Source: Limisphaerales bacterium | GTDB lineage: Bacteria > Verrucomicrobiota > Verrucomicrobiia > Limisphaerales > SXTU01 | Length of the DNA: 64,000 nt | Assembly (NCBI GenBank): GCA_009773355.1 | Contig: WRPG01000020.1 | Coordinates: 1 to 64,000, forward strand | Direction of reading: 5' to 3' | Shown: one piece after another, positions 1 through 9,620 of the stretch | Layout of the letters: every line of letters starts with the position of its first letter | How positions within the stretch are numbered: the first letter of the stretch is position 1 | Position numbers and translations under genes: made by a program | Notes under the pieces: generated by a model | The model's database searches: none | Told to the model about the DNA's origin: nothing | What the model saw: the letters and a program-made list of their open reading frames with translations, nothing else

Positions 1-1751
1 CGCCGCGCCGCGATGTGGCGGTTGGCATCGCGGGCCAGCAGCCGGTCTTCTGGGGCCAGCCGCACGAGGCAGTCGGTGAACGGCCGGGCGTCGTCCGCGC
101 TCAGGCCGGGCTGTGCAAGCTGGGCGGTGATCAGCCGCAGCGAGCCATCCGCCGCGCGCTGGCGGACACGCGCTTCCGGGTAACGTAGCGCAGCGGTGCC
201 AAGGACGTTTAGCAAGGGGAGATGCCGCTCGCTCGCCAGCGGCTCGCGTTGCAACCGCCCCAGATGCTCAAGCGCCAAATCATGCAATCCGTGGGTGCCG
301 AGCAGTTGGAAGGCGTGGCCCAGACAGTTCGCCGCCTGCGGGGAGTCCGGCCAGGCATCCAGCAGCAGTGCGAGCGCGTCGTCCGTTTCGTGCAGGCGTT
401 CCTCCAGCAACCGCGCCGCGCCGAGAAAGTCCCGTTGTTTCACGCGCTCCTCTACCACGCGCCGGAGAGCGGCGCGGGCAGCGGCAGTCTGCCCGATTCG
501 CTCGTGCAACTCGGCGACATCCAGCCAGCGGCCGAGCTTTTCGAAGCGTTCGATGGCCTCGGTGAGCAGCCCGCCTTCCGCTAGGCAGTTCGCGGCTTCG
601 ACCGGGTTGTGCAACTGCTCCTCGTAGAGCACCGCCGCCTCCCGGAACAGGCGGCCTTGTTTCAACGCCGAGGCGGCGGAGAGAAGATCGCCAAGCAGGA
701 TGGCATAGATGTAGGCGGCCCGGCGGGCGCGTCCCAGTTGCAGCTCGCGGTCCGCCATTTCGCGGTAGGACTCTCGGAGCCGCATCTGCAAGTCGGCGGG
801 CACATTCCAGAAGTCCGTCGGCCCGCAGCCCAGCCTGCGCGGGTCGAAATCCAGCGGGCTCTCGCGCAGCCGACCGCCGGGTGGCGCGACGCCCCGGTGC
901 GCCAGACTGCTCAACGGAATGGCGTGACGCAGGCCGGCTTCGGGATCGTTTTCCATCAGTTTCAGCAGCCGGTGTAGTTCCTTGTGGCGGACCTGGTCGA
1001 ATTGTCCGGCGAGGCCCTGCATCCGCCGCATGGCCCAGTCTTCCAGGTCGTTCAACCAAGTCCGTTGACGCGCCGAGTGTGGAAACAGGCCGGCGACAAA
1101 CACCACGCCGCGCGCGAAGTATTCCTGCAGGTGTCGGGTGGACTCGGCCAGAGCACCGGTGGCCGGCTCGCCGGGCATGGGTGGCAATTCCTTCGGCGAT
1201 TCCGTGCCGATGATTTTTGCCGCGTCGCCGAAGACTTCGGCCAGACCGGGCGGCTGCTCCAGCACGATGGATTGCAGTGCGGGCAGAGGCGGTTCCCCGG
1301 CGCGGGCGTGATTCCAGTCGTCCCTGCGCTCTTCCGGCGGCTCAAGCAGTTCCCACACGCGCACTGTAGCCGATTCCTCGAAGCCGCTCGGGCCAAGCGT
1401 CGGATGAAAAAACGTCACCAGGAGCGGAAACAGCGCCCGAACTTCGGCGTCTGTGAGCGGCGGATGAAGCATGGCGTCCACAGGCACGATGAGCCGTTCG
1501 GCGACAATTCGGCAGGGCAACCCCGCCGGACTCGCATGGAGGGCCCTTCCGCTCTCGGAAATTACGAGTGCGCCGGCCAGTGCCGTGTCCGTCGCGGAGC
1601 GCGGCACGAGATACAATCGCGTGCCCGGCTGCGCCAGTCCCGCGCGCGCAAGTTCCGCCAGCCAGCGCGCAACGGAATCGCCCGGCAGAAACCACGCGCC
1701 CACCGGACCAGCGGCGACTGCCACATGGCGAAGTTGAAGGGGATGGTTCAC
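1..1751 (-). CDS. Helical-repeat protein of a MoxR-vWA-beta-propeller system (3' end outside window)
   Basis: At least 583 residues, with the C-terminus beyond base 1. I translated this frame by hand; it opens with a GTG that overlaps the TGA of the upstream gene (GTGA). An internal GTG at 1724 is an alternative start. The first 150 residues form a compact alpha/beta region (contains GAWFLPGDSVARWL). From about residue 330 come consecutive helical hairpins rich in Ala, Leu and Glu, including GRLFREAAVLYEEQL and GRWLDVAELHERIG, which look like TPR-type scaffolding repeats. Position in the operon makes it the last visible component of the MoxR/beta-propeller system. The exact bpX subfamily was not determined; a vWA gene would be expected next. 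Confidence 0.75.
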   Translation of the reverse strand, partial: MNHPLQLRHVAVAAGPVGAWFLPGDSVARWLAELARAGLAQPGTRLYLVPRSATDTALAGALVISESGRALHASPAGLPCRIVAERLIVPVDAMLHPPLTDAEVRALFPLLVTFFHPTLGPSGFEESATVRVWELLEPPEERRDDWNHARAGEPPLPALQSIVLEQPPGLAEVFGDAAKIIGTESPKELPPMPGEPATGALAESTRHLQEYFARGVVFVAGLFPHSARQRTWLNDLEDWAMRRMQGLAGQFDQVRHKELHRLLKLMENDPEAGLRHAIPLSSLAHRGVAPPGGRLRESPLDFDPRRLGCGPTDFWNVPADLQMRLRESYREMADRELQLGRARRAAYIYAILLGDLLSAASALKQGRLFREAAVLYEEQLHNPVEAANCLAEGGLLTEAIERFEKLGRWLDVAELHERIGQTAAARAALRRVVEERVKQRDFLGAARLLEERLHETDDALALLLDAWPDSPQAANCLGHAFQLLGTHGLHDLALEHLGRLQREPLASERHLPLLNVLGTAALRYPEARVRQRAADGSLRLITAQLAQPGLSADDARPFTDCLVRLAPEDRLLARDANRHIAAR

Positions 1752-4486
1752 AGCAGGCTCAAAATGTGTTCGAGGCATTGGTGGACCGCCTCCGGTTCGG
1801 AAGTTCTGCCTTCAGGCAGGAAAAACTGCGGGCCGCAGACGTGCCCGTCCGAGGTCCAGCCGGCGACCTCGCCGTCGGCCAGCACCAGCGTTACCTCGGC
1901 GAGCGTGGCATCCTGGCTCTTGAAGTGGAGCAGGCCCCGGCTGTCATGGAACACTTGGCCACCACCCAGCCAGGTGGCGACATGCAGCGTGCAGCCGTGC
2001 TCGGGAGGCACGGGTTGGGGGCTGAGCTTGGGGGAGCGCTGATGATCGGCGTCCGTCGGCCGTGATGCGCAGATGCGAAGCCGGTTAGTCTCGGAAAAGG
2101 TCTCCCGTTGGATGCTCCGCCATTGGCCTTTGCGCCCGAGAAAGTGAAGCCGTCCGGCATCGGTGAGCGCAAGGTGTTCGACCACGCGATACAGATTCCA
2201 GATCGGTAGCGGGGGCTCCGGGTTGAACCGTTGCCGGAACGGGTAGCCGGGCTTTACCTCATCTGTTGCTCCGGTTTTGAGATCCATCACCAGCGAGGTG
2301 ATCAATCCGGGCGAAGTGGCCGCCAGCAGCCGTCCATCGGTTGAGACCATCAGGTGCTTGGCACTCAGCGGGTGCGGCGCCTTTAGCCGGAACCGGGTTT
2401 GGCCATAGAGGCCAGTGAACACGTCGCCAGCCTTGGTCACCAGAGCCGGCCCATCTTCCTTGCTGGTAGACATGTCGAATACGAGCGCCACGTCCTCTGC
2501 CTGCACGGAATGCGGCAGCAACAACTCGATCAATACGATTTGTTGCCCGTTCCAAATAATCGCATTGAGCGCCTCGTTCCGGAACAGGAACCGCTCGTGA
2601 ATCCATTTGGTGCCAGGCTTTTCAATCTCCCTTTCGCCGAGCCGCCTTCCGTCCGCCAGCGAGAAGGCGACGACTAGGCGCTCGAAGCTGAGCATCAGCA
2701 CGTCGCGGGTGACATGGGCGTGGCGGAAGTTCGGCCCGGAGACGAGATCCACGACGCGCATCGGTCCGCCGGAGCGCGACACAGTCACCAGGCGGAACGG
2801 GCGCTGGCTGGCCCCGGCCTTGACCAGACGCACGGTGTCCGCGGTGGCGTCCATCCAAGCGGTCTGGCCAGGCGGAAGCTGCGCGACCAGCACGCGCCCG
2901 CCCCGTTGCTGGTCTCGGAACTCGATGAGTCGCCGGTCGTTGAACACCGCGCACAAGTGGTCGTCAGGCGTTTTTGTCCAGCGCTCCAGCTTGCCCGCGA
3001 ACGGCAGCAGCAGGGGGAATGGTTCGATACCGAAGATGGCGGGCAAGCCCGGGGCGAGTTCGCGCCGGATGAGCGGGGCCGCGCCCTTGCATTCGGCGAA
3101 GACTGTCGCCACGTCGAGCATGGCCTCGCAGAGCGGCGGGCGCTGGGCCAGTGGCAGCGCGTGCAATGCGAAACTCCCGGTCCGGTCCACTACCGCCACG
3201 AAGCCTGAGGCGGAAGGCCACTCCGCTAGGGCACGACGAAATTCTGCGTCCGCCAGTGCGTCGCGGTGAGTGATGAACACGGCCTGATGCTCCAGACCTG
3301 TGGGCAGCGCGGCGCGCAACGCGGGCAGCGCTGCCCCGAAATGGGCCTCCACTTCCAACGCAGCAAGATGATCGGTGAGACCGCTGCGGGACAAGAGATC
3401 CACGGGCCGCAGTTCCTTGCCTTGGGCGCGCCACGTCAGAATCTGCGCGTGCTGGCGGTCACAGGCGGCCAGTGCGAGTGCAACCGCGCTGGCCAGTACG
3501 CGCGGCACGCCCCAGAGCCGCACGCCGGAATCGAGGAGGAAGGCCAGCGTGCCCGGCGGCTCACGCACAGGCGGCTCGCGGCGCAGATAAAGCGCCTCGT
3601 TCAAGGCCACCCGTGCCGCCAGGGTTAAATCGTCGTGGGCCAGTTCGCTGAGCAGCAGTCGGTCGAGCGGGCCACGGTTGGTCAGGTCGGCCACGCCGCC
3701 GAGCGCGAGTTCGTCGCGCTCGCCCAAGTGACGCGGCAGGCGCACGGCCGCCATCAGTTCACGGGCGGCACGTGCCACGGCGCCGTGCTCAGGATCGCGG
3801 CCGAGTTCATCAATCAGCCGGCGCGCACGCTCGGCGGCCGGCAGCACGGCATCCGTGGCCTGGGGCACGGCGTCCAGACCGGTGCGCAGGCGGAGCGTAA
3901 GCGACTCGACGGTGTGCGGCTTCAGCCCGATGGAGAGCAGGTGCAGTTCCCGAACCAGATCTTCGGCTGCGCCAGCGGGCATGTTCAACTCCGCTTCGTA
4001 GATGGGAGCACGCGCACCCCGCAGGACGGCCTTGGCATCTGTGTAGGGAATTGGACGCGCGAACTCGAAGACCGCTTCTGCAAGGATGCACTTGGCCTTG
4101 AGGCTGCCTTGCAGCTCCGGGGGAAGCTGGTGCAGACGACGGAGCTGGTCGAGGGCGGCTTCAGTAAGCTGCCGCTGCCGCTGGCTTGCGAGGAGTAGTA
4201 GTTTCCCCCGGACTCCGGACTCCGGTGGCAAGAGAGCTTTCAGCGGTTTTGTCACTTCCGTCGCCAAGGGCACCTTCCCGCGCACGGCCGCGAGCAGCAG
4301 CACGAGCGCGTCAAACGGCGGGAGGCCTTGCGGGGCGAGCCATTCGAGGATGCCGAGCGCCTCGTCGCGAAAGGCGATGGTGGCGCCGTCCCGCCAAACC
4401 AGCACCGTGCCCCCGTCACTCCAGCGCCAGAGGCCATCCGCCGGGGCGCGGAGATAACCAAGGGCCTGCTGGCGGTCAGGGTTCAT
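1748..4486 (-). CDS. Large beta-propeller (bpX-type) protein of the MoxR system
   Basis: About 912 aa. I chose ATG at 4486 because it overlaps the upstream stop (ATGA), as elsewhere in this operon, and because residues before it read as low-complexity noise. The N-terminal half is mostly alpha-helical with an opening Trp/Asp-rich strand region (GLWRWSDGGTVLVWRDGA). The C-terminal third has repeated beta-strand blades (FRLVTVSRSGGPMRVVDLV, RLVVAFSLADGRRLGE, LLAATSPGLITSLVMDL) typical of a WD/PQQ-like propeller. In the ternary systems described by the Aravind group, such propellers accompany a MoxR ATPase and a vWA protein and are thought to sense or bind a target. The substrate is unknown. Confidence 0.75.
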   Translation of the reverse strand: MNPDRQQALGYLRAPADGLWRWSDGGTVLVWRDGATIAFRDEALGILEWLAPQGLPPFDALVLLLAAVRGKVPLATEVTKPLKALLPPESGVRGKLLLLASQRQRQLTEAALDQLRRLHQLPPELQGSLKAKCILAEAVFEFARPIPYTDAKAVLRGARAPIYEAELNMPAGAAEDLVRELHLLSIGLKPHTVESLTLRLRTGLDAVPQATDAVLPAAERARRLIDELGRDPEHGAVARAARELMAAVRLPRHLGERDELALGGVADLTNRGPLDRLLLSELAHDDLTLAARVALNEALYLRREPPVREPPGTLAFLLDSGVRLWGVPRVLASAVALALAACDRQHAQILTWRAQGKELRPVDLLSRSGLTDHLAALEVEAHFGAALPALRAALPTGLEHQAVFITHRDALADAEFRRALAEWPSASGFVAVVDRTGSFALHALPLAQRPPLCEAMLDVATVFAECKGAAPLIRRELAPGLPAIFGIEPFPLLLPFAGKLERWTKTPDDHLCAVFNDRRLIEFRDQQRGGRVLVAQLPPGQTAWMDATADTVRLVKAGASQRPFRLVTVSRSGGPMRVVDLVSGPNFRHAHVTRDVLMLSFERLVVAFSLADGRRLGEREIEKPGTKWIHERFLFRNEALNAIIWNGQQIVLIELLLPHSVQAEDVALVFDMSTSKEDGPALVTKAGDVFTGLYGQTRFRLKAPHPLSAKHLMVSTDGRLLAATSPGLITSLVMDLKTGATDEVKPGYPFRQRFNPEPPLPIWNLYRVVEHLALTDAGRLHFLGRKGQWRSIQRETFSETNRLRICASRPTDADHQRSPKLSPQPVPPEHGCTLHVATWLGGGQVFHDSRGLLHFKSQDATLAEVTLVLADGEVAGWTSDGHVCGPQFFLPEGRTSEPEAVHQCLEHILSLL

Positions 4487-5205
4487 GAGGCGGCGAACGC
4501 GTCCGCCGTAGCGCGCAGGGCGCTGCGCGTGGCAGGTAGAAACTGCTCCGGGTGCAGCCGGGACAGGGTGCCGTCCGCGTGCCAGAGGACGAGCGCATCC
4601 AAGGGCACGCGCCAGCCTTTCGCCAGCACTTCGGCGCTGACGCCTGGCTCCCAGGTGAAGCCTGCGGGAACTGCAATCGGACCGTGGCTGACAAAGCGTT
4701 GACCGGGCAGTGCCGGCAACGGCCCGCCCTGCACCAATACGCGGCGATTGGCGTCCACTGCGAAACGCAGGGGACGCAGGCGCACCTCGGCGGCGGTGCG
4801 GGCAAAGCGGGTCCACTGCTCCAAATCAGTAAGGAGCAAATCGGGTTCTGCCTCGGCCGAGGATCGCACGAGCTTCACTGGCACCGGTCGGGGAATCGCT
4901 GCCGGCCAGGCGGTGGCCAGCGTTGTCACGGACAGCCAGCGAGCGAGCGGCTGCCACTCCAGCGCCGGCATCGTGGCGGAAGGAATCCGCGAAGCGACCG
5001 GCCGCAGTCCTCCATTGGTGAGCCACTCAAAACGGGCCAATGCCGGGACGCATACCACTATGCGCATCAGTGCTTCGTCCGTGTTGCGGCTGCGCAGCCA
5101 GAGCGAGGCGGCGCGCTCCGCGACTTCCAGACCCGGCGAAAGGCGCAAGCCTGCGAGCGAGGCCGCATCGGCGCTGGCAAGTTGAATGACCCAGGGGAAG
5201 TTCAT
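4483..5205 (-). CDS. Accessory protein of the MoxR-beta-propeller system
   Basis: 240 aa from ATG at 5205, which overlaps the MoxR stop codon (ATGA); its own stop overlaps the next ATG in the same way. The protein starts MNFPWVIQLASADAASLAG and shows alternating alpha/beta segments without a recognisable catalytic motif, signal peptide or membrane segment. It lies directly between the ATPase and the propeller gene, the usual place of the small bpX domain proteins of these systems. The function is inferred from context only; no individual bpX family number is assigned. Confidence 0.65.
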   Translation of the reverse strand: MNFPWVIQLASADAASLAGLRLSPGLEVAERAASLWLRSRNTDEALMRIVVCVPALARFEWLTNGGLRPVASRIPSATMPALEWQPLARWLSVTTLATAWPAAIPRPVPVKLVRSSAEAEPDLLLTDLEQWTRFARTAAEVRLRPLRFAVDANRRVLVQGGPLPALPGQRFVSHGPIAVPAGFTWEPGVSAEVLAKGWRVPLDALVLWHADGTLSRLHPEQFLPATRSALRATADAFAAS

Positions 5206-6335
5206 GTGCGGAAGGCTGGCCAAAGTTCAGTCACGCGTTGCTGGAGCCACTGGCGGCGGGATTCGTCCTTCACCCACTGGCAGCGGCCCTCCAGAACCCC
5301 GAGCCGGTCCAGGAGATACGCTTTCTCAGCGGCCGGCAGATCGGGCTTCTTGCCGGCGGTGGCAATGCTTTCCAAGTCGCGGGCCATCGCCTCCGCATCG
5401 GGGCCATCCGCAGGGTGCGCGCGCGGGTGGTCGCCCGGCTGGGCCGGGTTGGTGGGGATAGCTTGGGACACCAGGCTAGCCAGCACCTCGCGCTGCTCCT
5501 CGGTGTCCCAGATATGGCGGACGATCCAGAGGTCGCTGAGCCGCGCCTCCATGCGCCCGCTGAGGAGCGCACTGGCGGCAATGACGCGCTGGAGTTTGAC
5601 GGCGCGGCGGTCGCTGACCGAAACGCCCGCATGGCGGATGCGATGGACCAGCTCGGCGAAGGGCTGGCGCACACCGGCCAGTTCCACCGTGTGAACAGCT
5701 GCCTGGACCTGCCGGAGATCATCGAAGTGAAGGCAGGATTTTCCAGACCCGTTCGCCGCGAGCTTCCAGCCGGCGGCAAGCACGTCGGTGAGTCGTTCGC
5801 CCGGGACGTTGTCACAATGAACGCGCAGGAGGAACCGATCGAACAACGCCCCGAGCGCCTCGTCCTCCGGCAGGTGGTTGCTGGCCGCGACGAAGAGCAA
5901 GGCAGCCAGCGGACGGGTCTCCTTGCCGCGTCGGAAGATGCGCTCGTTCAGCGCGACGAGCAGCGAATTGAGGATGGCGCTGTTCGCGTTGAGCAGTTCA
6001 TCAAGGAAGACCAGCGAAGCCTCGGGCAGCATGCCCTCCGTGTTGGTGATCAGCTCGCCTTCGCGCAGCTTGCGGATGTCGAACGGGCCGAAGAGTTCAT
6101 TCGGCTCGGTGAAGCGCGTGAGGAGGTAGTCGAACGAGCGCCCCTCCAGCCGTGCGGCTAGCTGGTGCACCAGCGCGCTCTTGGCCGTGCCCGGGGGGCC
6201 GAGGATGAAGAGATTTTCACCGCCGACGAGGCAGACGCCGAGCAGGTCAATGATTTCGTCCTTCCCGACGAAGGTGTCCTTCATGGGAGTGAGGACTTCT
6301 TGGACGAGGCGGGCGGTGGTGCTGGTGGGATTCAT
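5202..6335 (-). CDS. MoxR/RavA-type AAA+ ATPase
   Basis: 377 aa starting at ATG 6335 (ATGA overlap with the upstream stop). Walker A is GPPGTAKSA near residue 47 and Walker B is LVFLDELLNAN near residue 107, followed by sensor 1 (VAASN) and FDRFLLRV, all in the order expected of RavA/MoxR ATPases. These enzymes work as cytosolic chaperone-like remodellers with vWA partners. The C-terminal 120 residues form a helical lid. It is the most certain gene of the operon and anchors its assignment as a MoxR-vWA-beta-propeller ternary conflict system. Confidence 0.93.
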   Translation of the reverse strand: MNPTSTTARLVQEVLTPMKDTFVGKDEIIDLLGVCLVGGENLFILGPPGTAKSALVHQLAARLEGRSFDYLLTRFTEPNELFGPFDIRKLREGELITNTEGMLPEASLVFLDELLNANSAILNSLLVALNERIFRRGKETRPLAALLFVAASNHLPEDEALGALFDRFLLRVHCDNVPGERLTDVLAAGWKLAANGSGKSCLHFDDLRQVQAAVHTVELAGVRQPFAELVHRIRHAGVSVSDRRAVKLQRVIAASALLSGRMEARLSDLWIVRHIWDTEEQREVLASLVSQAIPTNPAQPGDHPRAHPADGPDAEAMARDLESIATAGKKPDLPAAEKAYLLDRLGVLEGRCQWVKDESRRQWLQQRVTELWPAFRT

Positions 6336-6997
6336 GATGGGGGGGGGACGGAAACTGGTTCCGGCCAAAGCCGGGCGGCGAGTAAGGGAGCGAGGTCACG
6401 GTGTAGGCCGATGTCGGCGCGCAAAAGGTCGTCCACGCGCGGGTCACCGAGGCGACTGAAGTCAGCCTGCGCGAGAATCCGGTCCGCATACAGGCGGCGC
6501 AGCGCGGGATGAGCGATGAACGAATCGAGCGAACCGCAGCTCACTGCAGGCACACCAACGGAGGAAAGAGGCCAGTCAGCCGCGAGTTGGCCAAGCCGGA
6601 CGACGAGCGGATCACCATTGCTGAGCTGGCGGGCGAAGCGCAACACGTCCGGCAGGTGGCGGAACATCAGGTCCACGGACCAGTCAGTCTCCGGTCCGCG
6701 CGGCGCGGGGCAGGGGATGCCGAGACACGCCCACATGGTCTCCTCACCGAGGTCACGGCACACCGTGAAGCGGCAGGCTTCGTGGAGCAGGCAAGCGGCC
6801 CACCCGGCGGCCGGGGCGCAGAGGGCCGGGGCTTCGCCCGCGAGTTCCAACCTAGCGCGCGCCGCCAGTTCCGCGAGCGCCGCGACGACCGTCGGATCGC
6901 CCGGCGCGGGACCAAGCCGAGTGTGAGCGGCCACGCCCGCCCGGCCTTCGCCAGCCAGCGTGCGGACAAACCCGCTCAATGAAGTTTCATTCTCCAC
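6332..6997 (-). CDS. First gene of the MoxR-beta-propeller operon, unknown domain
   Basis: 221 aa. Start is a GTG at 6997 preceded by a good GGAGG ribosome-binding site; no earlier in-frame ATG fits. The protein is Ala/Leu/Arg-rich and predicted helical (FVRTLAGEGRAGVAAHTRL, DVLRFARQLSNGDPLVVRLG), with no metal-binding or catalytic signature that I recognise. It overlaps MoxR by four bases, so it is translationally coupled to it. It probably corresponds to one of the small bpX helper domains of the ternary systems. The promoter should lie in the 160 bp upstream. Confidence 0.65.
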   Translation of the reverse strand: MENETSLSGFVRTLAGEGRAGVAAHTRLGPAPGDPTVVAALAELAARARLELAGEAPALCAPAAGWAACLLHEACRFTVCRDLGEETMWACLGIPCPAPRGPETDWSVDLMFRHLPDVLRFARQLSNGDPLVVRLGQLAADWPLSSVGVPAVSCGSLDSFIAHPALRRLYADRILAQADFSRLGDPRVDDLLRADIGLHRDLAPLLAARLWPEPVSVPPPS

Positions 6998-7291
6998 TCC
7001 GGCACCTCCGGTGTCTTTGCAACGGGGTCATCCTACACAGATAACATCCCTACGCTCAAGCCGCATGCTTGGCCGTTGCTTGTCGTGCTTGTGAAGTTCA
7101 GCACCGTCACCATGTTGCTGCCACTATTTCTTCTGTAAGCGGCGGATGCGGCCCGCATCATGCCGTCTCCCAATGCAGAAGCAATGGCGGGGAGTTGTTG
7201 CGGCGAGGAGGAACAATTCTTTCCGCCACGAAAGGGCGCAGGAGGCACAAAGGGGGAAACGGAAGGGCAAAACGTCCAGCGCTCAACTTCC

Positions 7292-7690
7292 AACAAATAC
7301 AGCGTACGACTGTTTGAGGAGCAGGAGGTCATCAGCTACCTCAACAACCGGCTCGAAGTGGAAAAGAGCGTTTACGACGCGGTGGTGTATGACTCGGAAA
7401 TTGAGCGCGAATTTGCCGAAAAGCTCGACAAACGCGAAGACATCAAGCTGTTCGTGAAATTGCCGGACTGGTTCAAAATCGAAACACCCCTCGGCAGCTA
7501 CAATCCCGATTGGGCCATCCTCAAGCACGACGAAAAAGTGCTCTACCTGGTGCGGGAGACGAAGGGGACGAAAAATTTCGAGAAGCTGCGAAACGCGGAG
7601 GCGGAGAAATTCCGCTGTGGACGGCGACACTTTGAAGCATTGAAGACCGACGTTTCATTCGACGTGGTGGTGACGGCGGAGGAGGTGTAA
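7292..7690 (+). pseudogene. C-terminal stub of a type III restriction enzyme (Res subunit)
   Basis: About 132 codons match the end of type III Res proteins: NPDWAI followed by LYLVRETKGT, the strand-D and ExK part of the PD-(D/E)XK nuclease, then CGRRHFEAL. The helicase domain and most of a normal protein of roughly 900-1000 aa are absent. The reading frame is open further upstream from 7160, but those codons (FPPRKGAGGTKGETEG) look like non-coding filler read by chance. The fragment therefore marks a deleted restriction-modification locus at the edge of the defence island. Confidence 0.8.
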
Positions 7691-7767
7691 ACCTCCACAA
7701 TCAACAATGAGACCCAGCCCCAGCACGCATAAAGCATTGTGGCTGATGAAATGCTAAAGGGAAGCGG

Positions 7768-9150
7768 CTAGGCCGCAAGCCTTTGTGGAACGGCTGCAAG
7801 ATTGAATCCGGCGCGGGCTATCCGGTTCATGTAATTCTCAGATTTCACCACGACACCGGGATGGGATTCGTGGCGCATGTGAGCCTGGATTAGTTCGCAG
7901 CGAACACCACCATTGAACGCTCGTAGCAGTTCACCCGCCGTTAAGGCACCGGCGAACGCACCAACGAAAGCAGTCGCAATCGACTTTCTTGCGAGCGTCT
8001 CGGCAAGAATCCCGCAATCCCCTTCGGTCTTAAAAGCGTCCACGAGTTTTCGATCAAGTTTGGCTTCCGGCACATCCGCCCAAATCTGAGCCGCAGCTTT
8101 TGAGGCTTCCGGGAAGGTGTGGAGAATCACTCGGTCAAACCGGTCCACGTCAGCGCCTAAAGCGCACTCAACAACAAGCTCAAAACCGGCCGACTCCAAG
8201 AGGCAGCGAGGTTCTGCGGCATCAAATCCGCAACAAGCGATATACGGCTCATCCCCTGTTCGTTTGGTATTGGCGTCGAAGGCGCGTTCGACAAGCGTGG
8301 TTTGAAAGCCGCGCGCTTCCACCCAGTCTGCGCATACCCTCGTCTTGTGCGTGCCGATATTGCCTTCTTCGCAGAGAAGGCCAGACGAGTAGTTTCCGCC
8401 AACAAGACGGTCGAAATCCTGTAGCACGAACCGGACTTCATCAGAGTGTGAGTAGGGGAGAAGGCCGATGCTCCAAAGATACGCTTGGCCCAAATGTCCA
8501 AGGCCAAGCATCCAAAGATTTTTTGGCAACGCCTCCAAAGACGGACCTTTCGCCTCAGGGGATGTCCATTCCAAATCTGGACGCCAAAGAGAAAGCCCTT
8601 GAGGCGATTCGAGGGTCCGAGTGCTCAAACCCGAAAGACGCAGGAATCCGCGTCCGACGCCAAACGCGGCGGCGAGAACTCCTCCAAGCGCAAAGTCAGC
8701 CTCATCGGGAAGCTCAAGTCGCGCGTGTGCCGGAATGATGCCGCCGCGCCAACCAGAACACACAAGTTGGAATGAGTCCGGCACGGGTGCAGATGGCTGC
8801 CCAAAATAGAGAGTATGTGTCCAAGGGGAGTGACCAAGGCCGACGGGGTTTCCTCCCAAGCCTTGAACAATCTGGTTCAAAGACTGGTTTCCTGGCCAGT
8901 TTAGCTGGCAAGGAACATTGTGAGGCATCGAAACAAAAACCCCTCCGTGAAATGCCCTCTTGCCTGTGTTCACGGCTGTAAGGAGCGCGGCCTGAAGGGC
9001 GCAGGACTGCGCAATCGTCTTATCGCAAATCAGATTCAGCCTCAATTGGCTGAGGAAAATAAGGGCTTCATTCGGGCCAAGTGATCGCTTGATCATGATG
9101 GCCTTAACCAGCCGATTCAGCGTGTCTTCGTTAAGGTTCGTTGTGTTCAT
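7768..9150 (-). CDS. bilC: E1-like ubiquitin-activating (ThiF-fold) protein of a Bil-like system
   Basis: 460 aa from ATG 9150, overlapping the JAB stop (ATGA). The N-terminal 190 residues are of unassigned fold. A Rossmann-like ThiF/E1 domain follows with the nucleotide-binding segment WMLGLGHLGQAYLW. The C-terminal DCGILAETLARKS, then GAFAGALTAGELLRAF, matches the catalytic-Cys region of bacterial E1 proteins. E1 enzymes adenylate the C-terminal glycine of a ubiquitin-like protein and pass it to E2. Last gene of the operon Ubl-E2-JAB-E1. The symbol follows the Bil (ISG15-like) antiphage system and rests on gene content; the gene order should be compared with characterised Bil loci. Confidence 0.8.
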   Translation of the reverse strand: MNTTNLNEDTLNRLVKAIMIKRSLGPNEALIFLSQLRLNLICDKTIAQSCALQAALLTAVNTGKRAFHGGVFVSMPHNVPCQLNWPGNQSLNQIVQGLGGNPVGLGHSPWTHTLYFGQPSAPVPDSFQLVCSGWRGGIIPAHARLELPDEADFALGGVLAAAFGVGRGFLRLSGLSTRTLESPQGLSLWRPDLEWTSPEAKGPSLEALPKNLWMLGLGHLGQAYLWSIGLLPYSHSDEVRFVLQDFDRLVGGNYSSGLLCEEGNIGTHKTRVCADWVEARGFQTTLVERAFDANTKRTGDEPYIACCGFDAAEPRCLLESAGFELVVECALGADVDRFDRVILHTFPEASKAAAQIWADVPEAKLDRKLVDAFKTEGDCGILAETLARKSIATAFVGAFAGALTAGELLRAFNGGVRCELIQAHMRHESHPGVVVKSENYMNRIARAGFNLAAVPQRLAA

Positions 9151-9620
9151 AAAAGGACGATTTTTACTGGCGCTGTTTTTTGCGACCAGGTTCTCCACTC
9201 GTGGTCTCCCAAGTATTCGTAAATCCCCACTCCCCGAAGCGACGATTTCGTGCGCTGGGCGAAGTGAGGAAGAATCAGCGCGAAGTGACCAATCTGGGCC
9301 ACCATTGGGTGCGTCCTATCGGACTCGCTTTGACCAGTCCAAGCTGATGGATGCGTGTGAACGTCCGCCAGAACGCGGAGTTCCTCGCTTCGACAGATTT
9401 CCCAGAGGCGAACGAAGCCGGAGGCGTGGAAAGTAATTATCCCCGTCTCAAGCGCAGATGCGTCGAGGTCATCGTAGCAACAAAAACGGGTCACTCGTTG
9501 GCTCCCCGGCTTACCCAATAGAAAGCCGCCGCTTTCATGCTCACCTTCTCCGCGCTCTCGAAGCTCGTGGAGGAGGCGACGCCAAAGGAGAATGGGAATC
9601 GTAAGTTTATGGGTCTTCAT
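9147..9620 (-). CDS. bilD: JAB/MPN+ deubiquitinase-like metalloprotease
   Basis: 157 aa. The full JAMM zinc motif is visible: an upstream Glu in HESGGFLLG, then HTHPSAWTGQSESD, which fits H-x-H-x7-S-x2-D. Such proteases release or mature ubiquitin-like proteins from conjugates. The start ATG at 9620 lies 14 bases inside the end of the E2 gene and the stop overlaps the E1 start, so all four genes are translationally coupled. Neighbouring E1, E2 and Ubl genes make a role as the deconjugase of this system much more likely than a cysteine-desulfurase or sulfur-carrier role. Confidence 0.88.
   Translation of the reverse strand: MKTHKLTIPILLWRRLLHELRERGEGEHESGGFLLGKPGSQRVTRFCCYDDLDASALETGIITFHASGFVRLWEICRSEELRVLADVHTHPSAWTGQSESDRTHPMVAQIGHFALILPHFAQRTKSSLRGVGIYEYLGDHEWRTWSQKTAPVKIVLL

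Noticed and set aside
280-1059. Minus-strand frame encoding an Arg/Gly/Pro-rich protein
   Set aside because: It lies in the wrong frame of the helical-repeat gene that runs from 1751 to base 1 without interruption.
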